64,000 nt of DNA, taken from contig LUVW01000007.1 of assembly GCA_001661515.1 (NCBI GenBank), positions 826,256 to 890,255 on the forward strand. The letters are read 5' to 3'. Below the pieces are notes generated by a model. It was not told the DNA's origin. It ran no database searches and saw only the letters and a program-made list of their open reading frames with translations. How positions within the stretch are numbered: position 1 is the first letter of the stretch; every line of letters begins with the position of its first letter. Below, in pieces: positions 45,501 through 57,192 of the stretch. The DNA is from Capniomyces stellatus (lineage: Eukaryota > Kickxellomycota > Harpellomycetes > Harpellales > Legeriomycetaceae). The translations under genes were made by a program, and so were the position numbers.

Positions 45501-48500
45501 CGTTTGTCTTTTTTGACCCCTCGTTAATCCTAGCACTGTTTCTACTATTATTGTTACTGTTGTTGTTGTTGCTACTGTTACTTTTGTTGTTGTTGTTGTT
45601 TGGTGGTGGTGGTGGTAGTGATGGCTTGCTTCCTGGGCTGGTTGGTCCATTCTGCAGGTAGCTGGTGTGGTCTAGCGACTGTCTGCTATCGTTGGACAGC
45701 AGTCTAGCCACCTCATGCAGCGAACATGCCAGCGTTCGTCGCACCTCAAACTGCTCAACTTTGGTCAAAAAATTATACGTGTCTTTGAGCCTATCCCACA
45801 TTAGCGGGCCCACAGCCTGCAGAATTGCTGGGAAGTTGAACGCAATGTGGTACAGGATATCCTTACTCGACCTCTCCTCCTTGCCCGACTCATAACTTTC
45901 CAGCCCATACTCGCCTCTTCTCGACCCCCACGCCCCGCCTTGGCTCCCTCCTGCACCATCAGTACTGCCACTATACGGAAACGCAGACTTGTTGCTGGAT
46001 CTGATTATGTTGTTGAATCCCCCCAAATCAATCGCATCGCCAATATCATCGTCAATGTCGCCATCGTCAATCTCAAGGTCCGCCATCAGACTTATACTCC
46101 CACTGCTATGCCGCCCTTCGTCCCACGAACTCAAAGCCTTTGTGATCTGAACATTGATCAGCCCAACCAGAAAATCCACCAGCTTTGGTGCATTCATAAA
46201 TGCTACAAACAGCCTCCCGATGCTTTCAAACACCGCTAGTCTCACCTGGTCCGACGGCTCCCGGCTGCCTGTAAGTTTCTCAAGCATCTGCAGCCACTTT
46301 TTCTCGCCCACATACTTGCGGCCAGCCACTAGGCTCAGACTTGAATTCCGTCCTCTGCTTGGCCCGCGATTAGCACTGCCATCTTTACTTGCCACCAGAC
46401 CCATTTCGTTCATTGCAGCCCCTAAATTCACCGAATTACCTGTTGGTGTTGCTGGTGTGCTTCTCCCAAACTTGCGAGTCAAAAACCACCCGGCTGCTCC
46501 AAACACTGCAGATTCGTTCTTCTCTTGGCCCGGCTCTACCGCTGGGTCATTCGACTTTGTTCTGCCAAGCGGCTGTCCTACTTTCAACACCGCCGAGTCC
46601 TTTGCGCTGCTCCACCCAATACCCATAAACGGCCACGACGACCCGCTTGTTGTATCCTTCTTCTCCTCAACCTTTATCGACTCGCTCAGGTACGGTGGTG
46701 GCGCCAAAACCGCTGCAAGTCCTGGCAAACTATAGCAAGCCGCACTTCGCCTCACTTGCCACACCGTATCCTGGCTCAACTGCACTGATGCTGGGTACAG
46801 AATGTCATACGCCAAATCCGACGACACTGCTCCGCTCAGCGAGCCGATTGTCACTGCTGCTTCCTGCCGAACCTCATACGATTTGTCCTTGCACGACCGC
46901 TCAACCACTGGCACAAACACCGCCGGCCTCATATCTGTACCAAACTCCTCTGTCAGCTGCCGTATCATATACAACATCAGCTTTTGCCTCCTCAGCTTGT
47001 ACTTTTCTTTACTCACCTTATCTGTCCACCCCATTTCGTCCCCAGTCTTACCCCCTCCTCCTCCCCCATTGTCTTGCCTACTCATCCCCAGAAATGCATG
47101 TCCAAGCCGCCTGTTCTGGTCCTCTAATCCATTTTCTCTTCCCCCCCTTCCATCTCGACCTCTCAGCTCTGACAATGACTTTGATCTGTACTCCTCAAAG
47201 CTACTCAGTCCATCTATATCCCTTGCCCCACTCAGCGAGTTTCCTCCATACCTTTGTCTAAACCCTAACCCATCCCCCTTTACTCCATCACCACTACTAC
47301 CACTCAGCCGCGAATCAATGCTTATGTTGTCTTCTAGCCCACTGTTTCTCTTTCCAAATAGCCCTGCTATCTTCATCCCAATAACCCCCACCCCACTAAC
47401 CGGGCTGTCTTGCGCTCGCTGCTGATCTCCTTGTGACTCCAGCCTACTGTCTGTAATCTTATAAAACCCCTCGCCAAAGTCCACATTTTCCATCGACTCT
47501 GATCCCGATCCCCGTACTTTTACCACCATATCTTTCTCTCTTGACTCCCACTCCATCATCTTTTCGTATATCTCATTCTTCTCCAATGCCAGTATTATCC
47601 CGTGAATTATCTCTGTATGGAACACTTCAAAACTCAGCTCTCGGCCCACCGCTATTATCGCCTGCTGAACTGCGTGCGCTACTGACCCATGACGCGAAAG
47701 CAACAGCTTGTGTATCCAACTACTAAACTCGCTCACTAACGGCACTCTTCTTCCCCCTCTCATCTTCCCTCTCATCTCCCCTCCCCTACTTTCTTCATCT
47801 TCTACTCTTCCTTCTTCTCCTACTCCTTCTTCTTCCCCTTCTATCATCCCTTCTTCGTCACCTCTTTCTCTTTTGCTTTTCCTTGGTTTTATAACCACCT
47901 CTTTGTCATCCACTAACATATTTTCCATCTGACCTACCACTCCATCAATTCTACCACCAACTCTGTCATCAACTCTATCATCAACTCCATCCTTATCACC
48001 GCCTTCTTCTTTTTTACCTGCCTTCTCATTTTCATCATTTCCCATTACTTTTCCCTCTTTATCCTTCTTGTTCTTCTCGCTTTCACTACTAACCCTGTCC
48101 AACCCTGAGCTCCTTTTCCCATTATACTCCTCAAAGTCTTTATAGTTCTATTTGTTTTTTTTTTTAATCAATTACCATTTTTTCTTTAAAAATCTCAACA
48201 TAAATTAACGCCACCTCCTCCTTTCCTCGCCTCCTCACCCCCCCCCCTTTTTTTTTTGTTTCGGCCAACTTCTTATAATATACATATAAATATTTCTCAC
48301 TTACCTCATAATAAAATTTTATAATCGACGCTATGTTTTGAGACATTGCTTCCTTCACAATCAAATCTATGCATCAATAAATACCACCAATAATCAACCA
48401 CTATTCTTTCCACACCCGCTCCCATGATATCGCCATTTTACCACAATTCATTTTCTTATCTCCTTAATTCTAAACTTTCTTACGGTTGTCTTCTGCCAAT

Positions 48501-49550
48501 ATCATCGATATAGGCACTAGAATCTTCAGTGCATCTTCCTTTGTCACTTTATACAACAACGTATTTATCTCTCGGGCCGCCCAAACTCGCTGAAGAATAA
48601 ATATACTATCAAATCTTTTGCAAATAGCCTCTAGCGGCGTCAAGTCTACTTCATTCACCCCCATGTCTCCCATTTCTTGTCCTATCGTTAAATCCACGTT
48701 TCATCTTATTTAGTTAAACCATACTTTATTTCTTTTCCCTCTGCTTTTCCCTCTCTTCAAATTCTTTACTTTTGCACTGTAATTTTACTAGAAACCACAT
48801 TCCACATATTCTTATTCTTATTCTTATTATTATTCTTATTCTTAACCCTACCTTTTAGCCCACCCCCATACAGTGGCTCTGCCAAGTTTTGCCGATTCGC
48901 TCCTCTCTTCTTGACTTTCTCTGCTATTGAAGCTTCGATGGCTTTACCGTCTATCTTAACTGCATCTATCTTTTCTCCACTTGTTACATTTACGGTTTTC
49001 TCTTTTGCTTCAATACCCCCCTTCGGCTTCTGTTCCTCATCCCTACTCGTGCCTTCTGTGCTTATCATTCCATCACTATGCTCTTTTGTTTTAACCTCAA
49101 CTTCTTGACTCGCTATTGTACTTGTATTTACATTTGCATTAATATCTATAATTGCTTCTGTATCTGCACCTTTGGCTATTTTAGTTTCTTGTTTCTGTTT
49201 GTTTTTTGCTCCGTTATTGTCTTCCTCTAAACTTGATCCATCTTGATTTTCGGCTTTTTCTTTGCCCCATTCTAGATCTTCTTTAAAATCATATGGATCA
49301 CCCTTGATCTCGAAATTGGTACCAACATCTTTTACGTTCTCTGATCCCTTTTCCTCTATGTTCTCCTTTCCCGCCTCTAACTCGGTGCTTTTGTCGAACT
49401 CTACCTTGTCTATGTTTTTTTAAAAATAAAATAAAAAGCAGCTCGTTTAGCTCTTGCTAAATTATAAATTGCATCTTTTATTCGTCACAAATTCTACTTT
49501 TTCCATTTATACTCTATTTCTAATATAAATTCTTTTCATTTACCAGCCAT
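42535..49550 (-). CDS. Protein phosphatase 4 regulatory subunit 1 (PPP4R1-like HEAT repeat protein)
   Basis: Five exons: 49544-49550, 48852-49409, 48484-48681, 48305-48366 and 42535-48147, phases consistent, 2145 aa. The first coding exon is only ATGGCTG. Family marks: DLTPLEAICKRF followed by an ARE helix (human PPP4R1 has LTPLGRL and VAR); HEAT units with SYEVRQEAAVTIGSL and TVWQVRRSAACYSLPGLA; and the later FPAILQAVGPLMWDRLKDTY with EVRRTLACSLHEVARLL, which matches the human C-terminal half. The order of HEAT units agrees with human PPP4R1, but long polar inserts separate them. After the last HEAT unit (VNVRIALARLVRRML) come about 700 residues of Ser/Asn/Asp-rich disorder not found in animals. 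Expected role: scaffold that binds and directs the PP4 catalytic subunit. Short frames on the plus strand over exon 5 are shadows. Confidence 0.92.
43791..43835. repeat. Short tandem repeat coding Ser-Pro-Arg units
   Basis: About four copies of a 9-bp TCTAGGACT unit inside PPP4R1 exon 5, read on the minus strand as consecutive SPR triplets. Such Ser-Pro-Arg sites could be phosphorylated. Confidence 0.85.
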
Positions 49551-52500
49551 TCGAGCCGAGTTTCGTCGCTGTTTATTATTTTACTCTTCCTTTTTATTTT
49601 TGTCTTTGTTTTTGTTTTTACTAACAAGTAGATTCTGTGTTTTTATTCCACTGATTCTCCTCCTTTCCTCTACCAAAAGCGCGTTGTTATTCTTCTGTCG
49701 GGTTTTTTACCAGTGGTATGCAACGGATCTGCCTAACAGTGATATCGCTATATTTTATAAAAACAACTACTACGCTTTCTTTTTAATTTCAAAGCCCTCG
49801 CCACTGTCTACTTCAGATCATCAAGCCGATTGTACTTTTGTTTTAATCAATCTAAATGTGCTTTAAAATAAGCTATTGAAGATATTTATTAATTAATTCA
49901 GTATCTTTAGAGCCAGATAAGTTTATCCCTACAACAGCTATTTCGTTGAACTTTTAATTCCACTTTTTGCTCAAGTGTAACTAAAGCCTATTTTATTAGT
50001 CCACCAAAACCATTACCAATTTACGTTATTAAAAAAAATAGTAATTCTATAGCTTTTGTTAGCCTCTTACATTGTATTTCTGTAATTTATAAATTAATGT
50101 TTTCTTTAAACTAACTTCTACAATTGTTTGACGTTTTATTCATTATTGTTGTTGATTTGTAAATTTATATTCATATTTCAACTTATACATGCTACCCTGT
50201 ATTGGGCTGAATCTTATTGGCTACGGGCTCTATTTATCTTTTTAGCTTTGTTGCTTTTTTTTTTCTTTATCCTTTTTTTTTATCTAGTAATCCATGTTAC
50301 TTTTGTTATTATGGCTGGATGAACCCATTTGTTCAATTAATCGGCCATTCTTTTAACCTGCTTAACGCTAAAGCAACTAGTTTCATCTTCAACTTGCCTC
50401 TCCTCAACCATCGGCCTTTCATTTCTCTATTTCTAAAAACCAGGGTTGGTAAACCTTTGTTTATTTTTTTCGATTGTTAACATCATTTGTTATCGTCAAT
50501 ACTATCGCCTAAACACATGACGCATCGGGCTTCTCTTCATCTGAGTCTTGTGCGTTTAGGCTTACAATTGCGCACATTTTGAAATAATCAAGCTTAAACG
50601 TGTTTGATCTTGGAATAATTGCAATCTTTTATACCTTAAATCTGGCCATCGATTGATATCTTCTGGTCAAAAAAAAATTAAAAACAAATGGGAAACCTTG
50701 AATCTTGACTTGTTAGTTGATTACATGAACGCTGGTTTATTTGCTTTGGACGAAAAAGCTCCATTGACTCTCGATTTGACCAATTTGCAAATTATATACT
50801 ACCTTCTCAACTAACGTCACCACATCCAGATATACTTTGAACCTTTGGCTTGGTTTGAAAAGTATCGTGACAAAAGAAAATTGCATTTGACCGCTTTGGT
50901 TAGTAGAGACGTTGTCAACTGGCCTGACATCTATTGGATAAAACGGTGCTATAAGTGTTATCTCTTTACTCTTTCTTTTTTCTTATTCCTTCATCTTTTT
51001 GTACACTGAATTGATGTTGGTTTGGACAACTAACTTTTTATTTTCGTGTCACCAGGCTATTTCCACCCAAAAAAAAATAATTAAATTTTCGCCTATTTGT
51101 TCTATATTGCAGAATTTAGAGGGAAACATCCTGTCATTAAAGCACAAATCTCGTTGTTTTATTTTGTACAGTCGTTCTTTTACCCTTACCAAGACTATAC
51201 GCCTATTTTTGATCTAATAAGTCTATTGTTTTCTTGGTGACGACATCCCGATTACCTGTCAAAACCAGTAATGGTTGGTATTCAAAAATATTGACAACAT
51301 ACACTCAAGAATCCAAAGCAAAACATTCGGCACAGCTATTTGTCAAATCAGCAATAAACTTCACTAGAAAGTGGTCTTTTTTTTTTTTGTTGGTCATCAA
51401 AAAAAAGAACCAAATGGCGTTATTCTCAACGTACAACTAATGAACAACTCGCAAACATGATAAGCTTGTATAACTTTAACCAGAGCTAATCATGACAAGG
51501 ATATTGGGACTAGGTTGACTCAGCTTTTCAACAAAATATGGTTTTATTCAGCAATAGCGGAATGTAAGAGGTGTATTTAACAAATGGTATGTCAGTAGTA
51601 TCTGTGTGTTTGATGTAAATGTACTTGATGTGCTAGTAATGCTTGCAGCTACAAAATCCAAATTTGTTTGGGTGGGAAGGGCAGCATGTTGTTCAACACA
51701 GCTTTGAACATACAAAATATATGATGCCAAGTATATAGTTTCAAGTTCCAATCTTGTAATTATCAACAATAAGCTCAAATGGATGGACAGCGATTAAAAT
51801 TAAAACTTTTAAAAAAAGCTTGTTTAAAAAAAAGCTAGTTTTTTTTTTAGTGGTTTAAGATGTTGTGATAATGCAGCTTGCTGTTCTGGAAAATTCAGCA
51901 CCGAACTACTGAGCCATCGTTCATAGCAAACCAGAACTCAGGTTACTAATTGGCGTGCATCACTGGCAACTACAGACGACATTATTTTGCGGCGGTTCAC
52001 TTGAAGCTCTGGCTTGCCTAAAGCTGCTTTGCAAAGTTTGGTTTTTTATTTGTACAACTCAAATAGAATTGGTTCATGCCATTATACAAGAATATATTAT
52101 TTTACGTAAATCTGACCCTAATCAAAATAAGTAATTTTAGCAAAAAAAAAAAAAACACCAAAAGGGTATTATTGGCTTAATTCCTGTTTATTTTTATTTT
52201 GTGAATCTCATAGGGTTCAAAAAAAAATCCCCTCACCAAGTTGAACCAAACTGAAATTGGTAAATAGACGATTAGTGGAGACTGACTTTAATATGATCAG
52301 TGGCTAATGGATGGATACGAAACTAGAAGAATCTAAAAGACTAGTAAAAAAAAAAAGATTGGGAAAAAAAAAAGGTTACCAAATATTTTTAATTTCAGGA
52401 TTGATTTAGCAATTCAGTCAATAAATAGCTGAATATATGTTTGCAAACTTTTAGAGTGAGGCCAATGGGTCAAAGGCATTGTCAAATATCTGACAGGATC

Positions 52501-54067
52501 CCAGGTGTCATAAAAAGGCAATTAACTAAAGGCCTATGGTGGGGGAAACAAAAGCATCACATCGTTTGGACCAATGACAGTATATACAACCCTTAAAGCA
52601 GTGGCTAATCAATATATATAAGTAAATCAATTTCGATTAAATTGTATGTAATTCATTTTTAAGCTGACATGGTCAAAACCAAATGCAAACGTACAAAAAG
52701 GAACTAAAAAAATAAAAGTGTAAATAAAAATAAAGTGAAAATAAATTAAAAAATAAAAACAAAAGTGTATAAATGCAAATAAAAGATTCTATACTGTAGA
52801 AGCATGCTAAAGTGTCAGTTAACTAGATCAATATTATTGTAAAAACAATTCGTAAAAAGGACAGGAGAAATCGATGGGATTAGCCAAATCGAGCTTTGAT
52901 GCCTAATCACGGTTTGCCTTTGCAACAAAAGCTGAGCAATATGATGATTTGAACTAATAGCAAGTCGAATGACCTTTCTGGCATTTGAAATTCCAGAGCT
53001 CAAGTACGAGATTAGTGTATGGAATTTGCTGTATTTGTTTAGATTAGGAGGAATGAGATGTTGGTGTTGGAAAAAGCCTGACCAACTATAGGATAGGCCG
53101 TAATACAAAAGAGTTGTATGTCGAGTCAACTATTTTTACAAGATACAAAGTTTACATATTACATAAGTGTGTGTTTGGCTTTGAGTTTGATTATGGGAAT
53201 CTAGAACTAAAAACAGTTGGCTAATGCTCGGCGCTTACCAGCGACAAACTACCTGAAATAAATGTGAAAAAAAAACTATCAATGTATAATGTCCATGTTG
53301 TGCTGCCAAACGGAATGAATAAGTGGTTAGTGAATAATATTGCAAGTTGTGAGTGTGCTGCGACTATAGCATACTCAAAATGCGCCTAGTTTATGTTTTT
53401 ATTTATTTGTTGTAAAGAGCTCCATGGTGGAATTTCTGTAGAAAAAGGTGACAGTAATAAGTTCAAAAACAAGCCTAATTGCAAACTTAAAGGCGAGAAG
53501 CGAGAATAAACATTGTTTGTTAGATTGCAAAAGTTCATGTCACCATTGGTTAGAAACTAAAATGCTGTTGATTTGAGCAAGAAGGGACTTGTCACGATAC
53601 AAAACAAAAAGGGTTATAAAAACCAAACAACAGATTTCAATATTAAAAAAAACCGAACGACAGAATTCAATAATAATGATAAAAAACTAAAAGGTAGAAT
53701 TGAGCTTGAGAACAGAATTCCGAAAAACTCTTGAAAATTGAGGTATTGCTTTTTTATTACTATTGAAATTGAGGATTTGCTTTTTTTTACATTTTCTTAC
53801 TCGGGTTTATTTTGCTTTTTATGAAGTTAAAAACATATAAACAGCAAATTAAAATTACCATGCAAATTATAGAAAAATAAAATAAAATATAAAATCTGAT
53901 ACTAGAACTTATACTGAAACCCAACATACAAAACAAATTATTTGCTATAAATAATAGTAGTAGTATTTACTCTCATCGCAAACACGTATCCAACTAAAAC
54001 ACACGCAGATACTCCGAACACAGATACCCCCGAACACAGAGCTTTATAGCGAAGCTTTACGACTAAC
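49551..54067. other. Gene-poor spacer upstream of PPP4R1
   Basis: About 4.5 kb with no intact gene. It contains one coding-like but broken stretch (50689-51240). The remaining frames are AT-driven. Confidence 0.55.
50689..51240 (+). pseudogene. Possible degraded protein-coding relic
   Basis: One frame runs from 50689 through the TAA at 50812-50814 to a TGA near 51007. It reads like real protein on both sides of the TAA: WETLNLDLLVDYMNAGLFAL, APLTLDLTNLQIIYYLL, then IYFEPLAWFEKYRDKRKLHL and VVNWPDIYWI. A further piece begins at 51112 after a TTGCAG acceptor-like site (GKHPVIKAQISLFYFVQSFF, YPYQDYTPIFDL) and stops at 51238. The composition is unlike the surrounding T-rich DNA, with balanced Asp, Glu, Lys, Trp and Pro. 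I do not recognise the family. It may be a decayed gene or mobile-element fragment. A rapidly evolving gene with introns that I mis-read is also possible. Confidence 0.35.
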
Positions 54068-54682
54068 ATGAAACAAAAAGGAACATATACTGTTGTGGAA
54101 AGGTACAAGGGAGACAGTAAGTTGTCGATACTTCCACCAAGCCTGTATTATAGTTCAAATACCTAAAAAAACCGCTGGCCAACAAACTCTAACTCTTATA
54201 CACATTATTTGTCCAATCCAATAGTCAAGTATGAACGTGCTGTCGAGTACATGAATTTGGCAATTCAACAAGCATTTATGGCCAGCACTGTCAGCACCGC
54301 CTTCAATGTGGGCTCTGTAATAGTTGTCGACGGTATTGTTTGCTCAACAGGCTATTCAAGAGAGCTGAAGGGCAATACCCATGCCTCAGAATGTGCATTG
54401 AAAAAGCTTGAAAATATTAGCATGGCAAAGGGTGCTGTTTTATTCAACACAATGGAACCATGTTCATATAGACTTAGTGGAAACAAGTCTTGCGCAGATA
54501 GAATTATAGAAGCTGGGATCAAAAAGGTTTACATTGGCGTAAAAGAACCTGCCACATTTTCAAAGTGCGACGGCGTGCAGCTTCTACTATTGAACGGAAT
54601 TGATGTCATTTGCTTAAAAATGCTTGAGGAACAGTGTCTAGAACCAAACGAGGCACTACTACACGGCCAGGTGTACGACTAA
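54068..54682 (+). CDS. Cytidine deaminase-fold protein, RIB2/DRAP deaminase-like, catalytic Glu replaced
   Basis: Two exons, 54068-54116 and 54225-54682, joined in phase 1 (GTAAGT donor, AATAG acceptor), giving 168 aa. The second exon alone has no ATG at its start, and the first exon supplies MKQKGTYTVVERYKGD. The zinc site is recognisable: THASECAL supplies the His, and TMEPCSYRLSGNKSC supplies the two Cys with the nine-residue spacing seen in fungal Rib2-type deaminases. Those enzymes deaminate the diaminopyrimidine intermediate of riboflavin synthesis. The usual HAEECAL motif reads HASECAL here, so the proton-shuttling Glu is Ser; the following Glu is kept. The protein may be inactive, may use the neighbouring Glu, or may have another role. 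There is no pseudouridine synthase domain as in yeast Rib2. Family assignment is good; activity is uncertain. Confidence 0.85.
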
Positions 54683-55231
54683 TAATCCGTTTTTCACCCT
54701 GGAATAAAATGAAAATGAAAGTAGCGGAAGAAAGAAAAAAAAATAGAGAAAAGGCAAATGTAAAAAAAACAAAAAACAAAAAACAAAAAAAAAACTAAAG
54801 TGGTTTTCAAAAATGAAAGTGAAAGCAAAAATCCCAGCTTTCCATACTGTGTATATTTATTCTCAATTTCCTTTTACTGATTACTTTTCTTTGTTTATAA
54901 TACAATACCCCAAGTTAAAACCCTAACAAAAAAAACCCCCCACCACCTGACCAAAAATTAAAATAAAGCGGACCTAACCCACCCACACATCACAAATAGA
55001 AGAAAAGAGAAAAGAGAAAGAACACTATTTTGGCGTATTGGCGCTACAATAATTGATACTGTACTCATCAGATACTGACCGATGTAATATCTAAAAAAAA
55101 TTATATGTCGTGCGTTTTGTTGCTAGCTTGGCTTTTGTTTTATGTTTTATGCTTGGTTACTACATTTTTCAGCAATGTTCCTTATTTTTTCCCACCCAGA
55201 ATTTCCAAAAAGAAAAAAATAACAGTTATCA
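54683..55231. other. Convergent 3' intergenic region
   Basis: A-rich and T-rich stretches between convergent stop codons, including AAACAAAAAACAAA-type repeats near 54760-54800. No gene. Confidence 0.6.
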
Positions 55232-56395
55232 TTAATTCTGCTTTCCTTTGGCTCTGATCACACACGTCTTTTGTGACTGGAATGTAGCAGGCCCTGAAAG
55301 TTGTATCTCAGCGTTATGTCTGTTAGTCTTGCTGTTTTCTGCTGACTCGCTTCCTAAATCTAGAAAATTTAGCGGATAGCCGGCGCTTATGTTGTATATT
55401 TTTGTGCCTTGAAACAGACACGTACCTTTGTTAATACCAACACGATTACTGTACAATGTTCCGTCATTCTGTGAGTCCGTCGACCTTGCTAAGTCATGAT
55501 CACTAGCTATGATTTTTTTGCAAGAATTTCTGTCCTCTGGATCTTGTTCCGGATAGTGTGTCCACTCGTACTCTGGGATATCTATAACTGAATATTCACC
55601 AATTCCTGAAGAAAACTGATCAAGTCCTAGCGGTGTGTTGTTTCTTTCTGTTACCAACGCCTGTCTATTAAAAATCAGGTTGCCCTCATTTACAACCTTC
55701 AATGCTCTATTTTTTTTATATCTGGCACCTGTGTTTGTTTTTACTTTGCTATCATCACCGTATCCTAAACTCGAGTTTTCGTTGGGGTTGAAGCATCTCA
55801 AAACGGGCATTTTTATTTTATTCTTGATCCTGTGCTTTATTGATAGGTAAAAAGTTTTGTTTTTTTCAAACTCAAGCTTGTTAGGGCGCTTAGGGATAAA
55901 CATCGTCTTTTCGCTATCGCCAAAAAGCTTCAGCTCTAAAATTTTAATCACCTCGATATTGGGCTTGACAAAGTAAAAGTATAGCGGACCTACTATTGGC
56001 AGTATTGCCACTAAGCACGAAAACAGCTGTATTCCGAGTATACTCGATGTTCTTTTGAATCCCAAATCCGTAGGAAAAGTCAAAATTCGATGCGTAAAAA
56101 AGTAAATAAGCAATATGGTAGAGATGGCACCTAACACAGGAAATACAGTCAGCAATGTGCATAGCCCAAAGTAGCACTGGTCGCCTTCTATAATAGACTG
56201 GTCGAGGGTGTTCACATAGCTTCTGATGTTTACTAGACTAACAACTTGTTTTTTGCTCAGGTGTGTTGGGATAGGCATGTTTTTTGAGCAGCTTCTAACT
56301 TTATCTGGTCTATGAGGCTCTTGTGTGCTGCCAACCAGCTGATCCGATGCCTTTGGGCTGTCTAGGACAACTTTAGGCTGAGTTGTAACAGTCAT
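55232..56395 (-). CDS. DUF4112 membrane protein, paralogue A
   Basis: A 387-aa single exon. Residues ~60-175 match the DUF4112 pattern: a SIIEGDQCYFGLCTLLTVFP stretch, PVLGAISTILL, a second hydrophobic hairpin with FSCLVAILPIVGPLYFYFVK, and PNIEVIKILE. This gives two or three membrane segments near the N-terminus. The rest is polar and likely disordered. DUF4112 proteins have no settled function. The 57193-59103 gene, next upstream on the same strand, is a clear paralogue over the membrane part only, so the pair is a tandem duplication. The ATG at 56393-56395 precedes all conserved sequence. Confidence 0.85.
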   Translation of the reverse strand: MTVTTQPKVVLDSPKASDQLVGSTQEPHRPDKVRSCSKNMPIPTHLSKKQVVSLVNIRSYVNTLDQSIIEGDQCYFGLCTLLTVFPVLGAISTILLIYFFTHRILTFPTDLGFKRTSSILGIQLFSCLVAILPIVGPLYFYFVKPNIEVIKILELKLFGDSEKTMFIPKRPNKLEFEKNKTFYLSIKHRIKNKIKMPVLRCFNPNENSSLGYGDDSKVKTNTGARYKKNRALKVVNEGNLIFNRQALVTERNNTPLGLDQFSSGIGEYSVIDIPEYEWTHYPEQDPEDRNSCKKIIASDHDLARSTDSQNDGTLYSNRVGINKGTCLFQGTKIYNISAGYPLNFLDLGSESAENSKTNRHNAEIQLSGPATFQSQKTCVIRAKGKQN

Positions 56396-57192
56396 AATTC
56401 TGTTATTTACAGTTTGAAACTAGCAGAATTCCGAAATTAAATATACACAAATCTGGTTATGAATTGTATAATTTAATACTGAGGAATGTCCTTGCTTTAT
56501 AACTGTCTGTATTTCATGTCCATGTGCAATATCTAGCTCGTGGATCAACAATCATACGATAAAGTACCGCCAACCCGCTTTTGTTTGCTTAAAGGTCCTT
56601 TATACTCAAATATATTGGAGCAGAAACAAAAACCAAAAAAAAGAAAAAGGATTATAAATATTATCGAGGAGTTAGATGTTACTCATCCATTTAAAGTAAT
56701 TGCCAAAGAAAACCAAGATCCTTTTAACTCCAACAAAGCAGCCTATAACATCGAGATACAAAAATGCCAGTCAAAGCTCCCGGCTCTAAATATAACAGCA
56801 GCGAATTTTACAAATAGTAACAACAAAAGCTGTCAGAGAACCCAAGAAAGTAAAGCATACTTATATTTATGTACTTTTATTATCAGTAATATCAAACAGC
56901 TGGCTGAATGATCAAACATCTTTATAGCTAACCCTCTTTTATTTCAATAATAATAATGAGCGAATTTCAATAAATAAACAAATAAAAAATAACGAGCGTG
57001 TTTGTAAGAGTTTTTTTTTTTTTTTTTTAAAAAAAAAAATCATTAAAACACTGAAAATGTAATTGATTTGGTCTATATGCCCAAGTATATGTAGATAAAG
57101 ATATCACTACTCTACGCATCGAATATATTTATTACAAATGGGGGAGGTGGGAATACACAGGACTGTATTACTTGGCTAAACGGCAAGTTTTA
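56396..57192. other. Spacer between the DUF4112 paralogues
   Basis: Contains the 5' region of paralogue A, a possible plus-strand exon (56537-56847) and a T18/A11 run near 57010-57040 that could form a hairpin. No firm gene. Confidence 0.5.
56537..56847 (+). CDS. Possible internal exon of an unknown gene
   Basis: The frame is open, has no internal Met, and follows an in-frame TAG that could be an acceptor (ATCTAG). A GTAAAG donor ends it. The peptide is polar and protein-like (KPKKRKRIINIIEELDVTHP, NQDPFNSNKAAYNIEIQKCQ) with a basic patch, but there is no start exon within a plausible distance. It could be real coding sequence with missed exons, or chance. Confidence 0.25.

Noticed and set aside
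45847..47425. Plus-strand frames up to 207 aa over PPP4R1 exon 5
   Set aside because: Ser/Pro-rich shadows of HEAT-repeat and Gly/Ser coding sequence on the minus strand.
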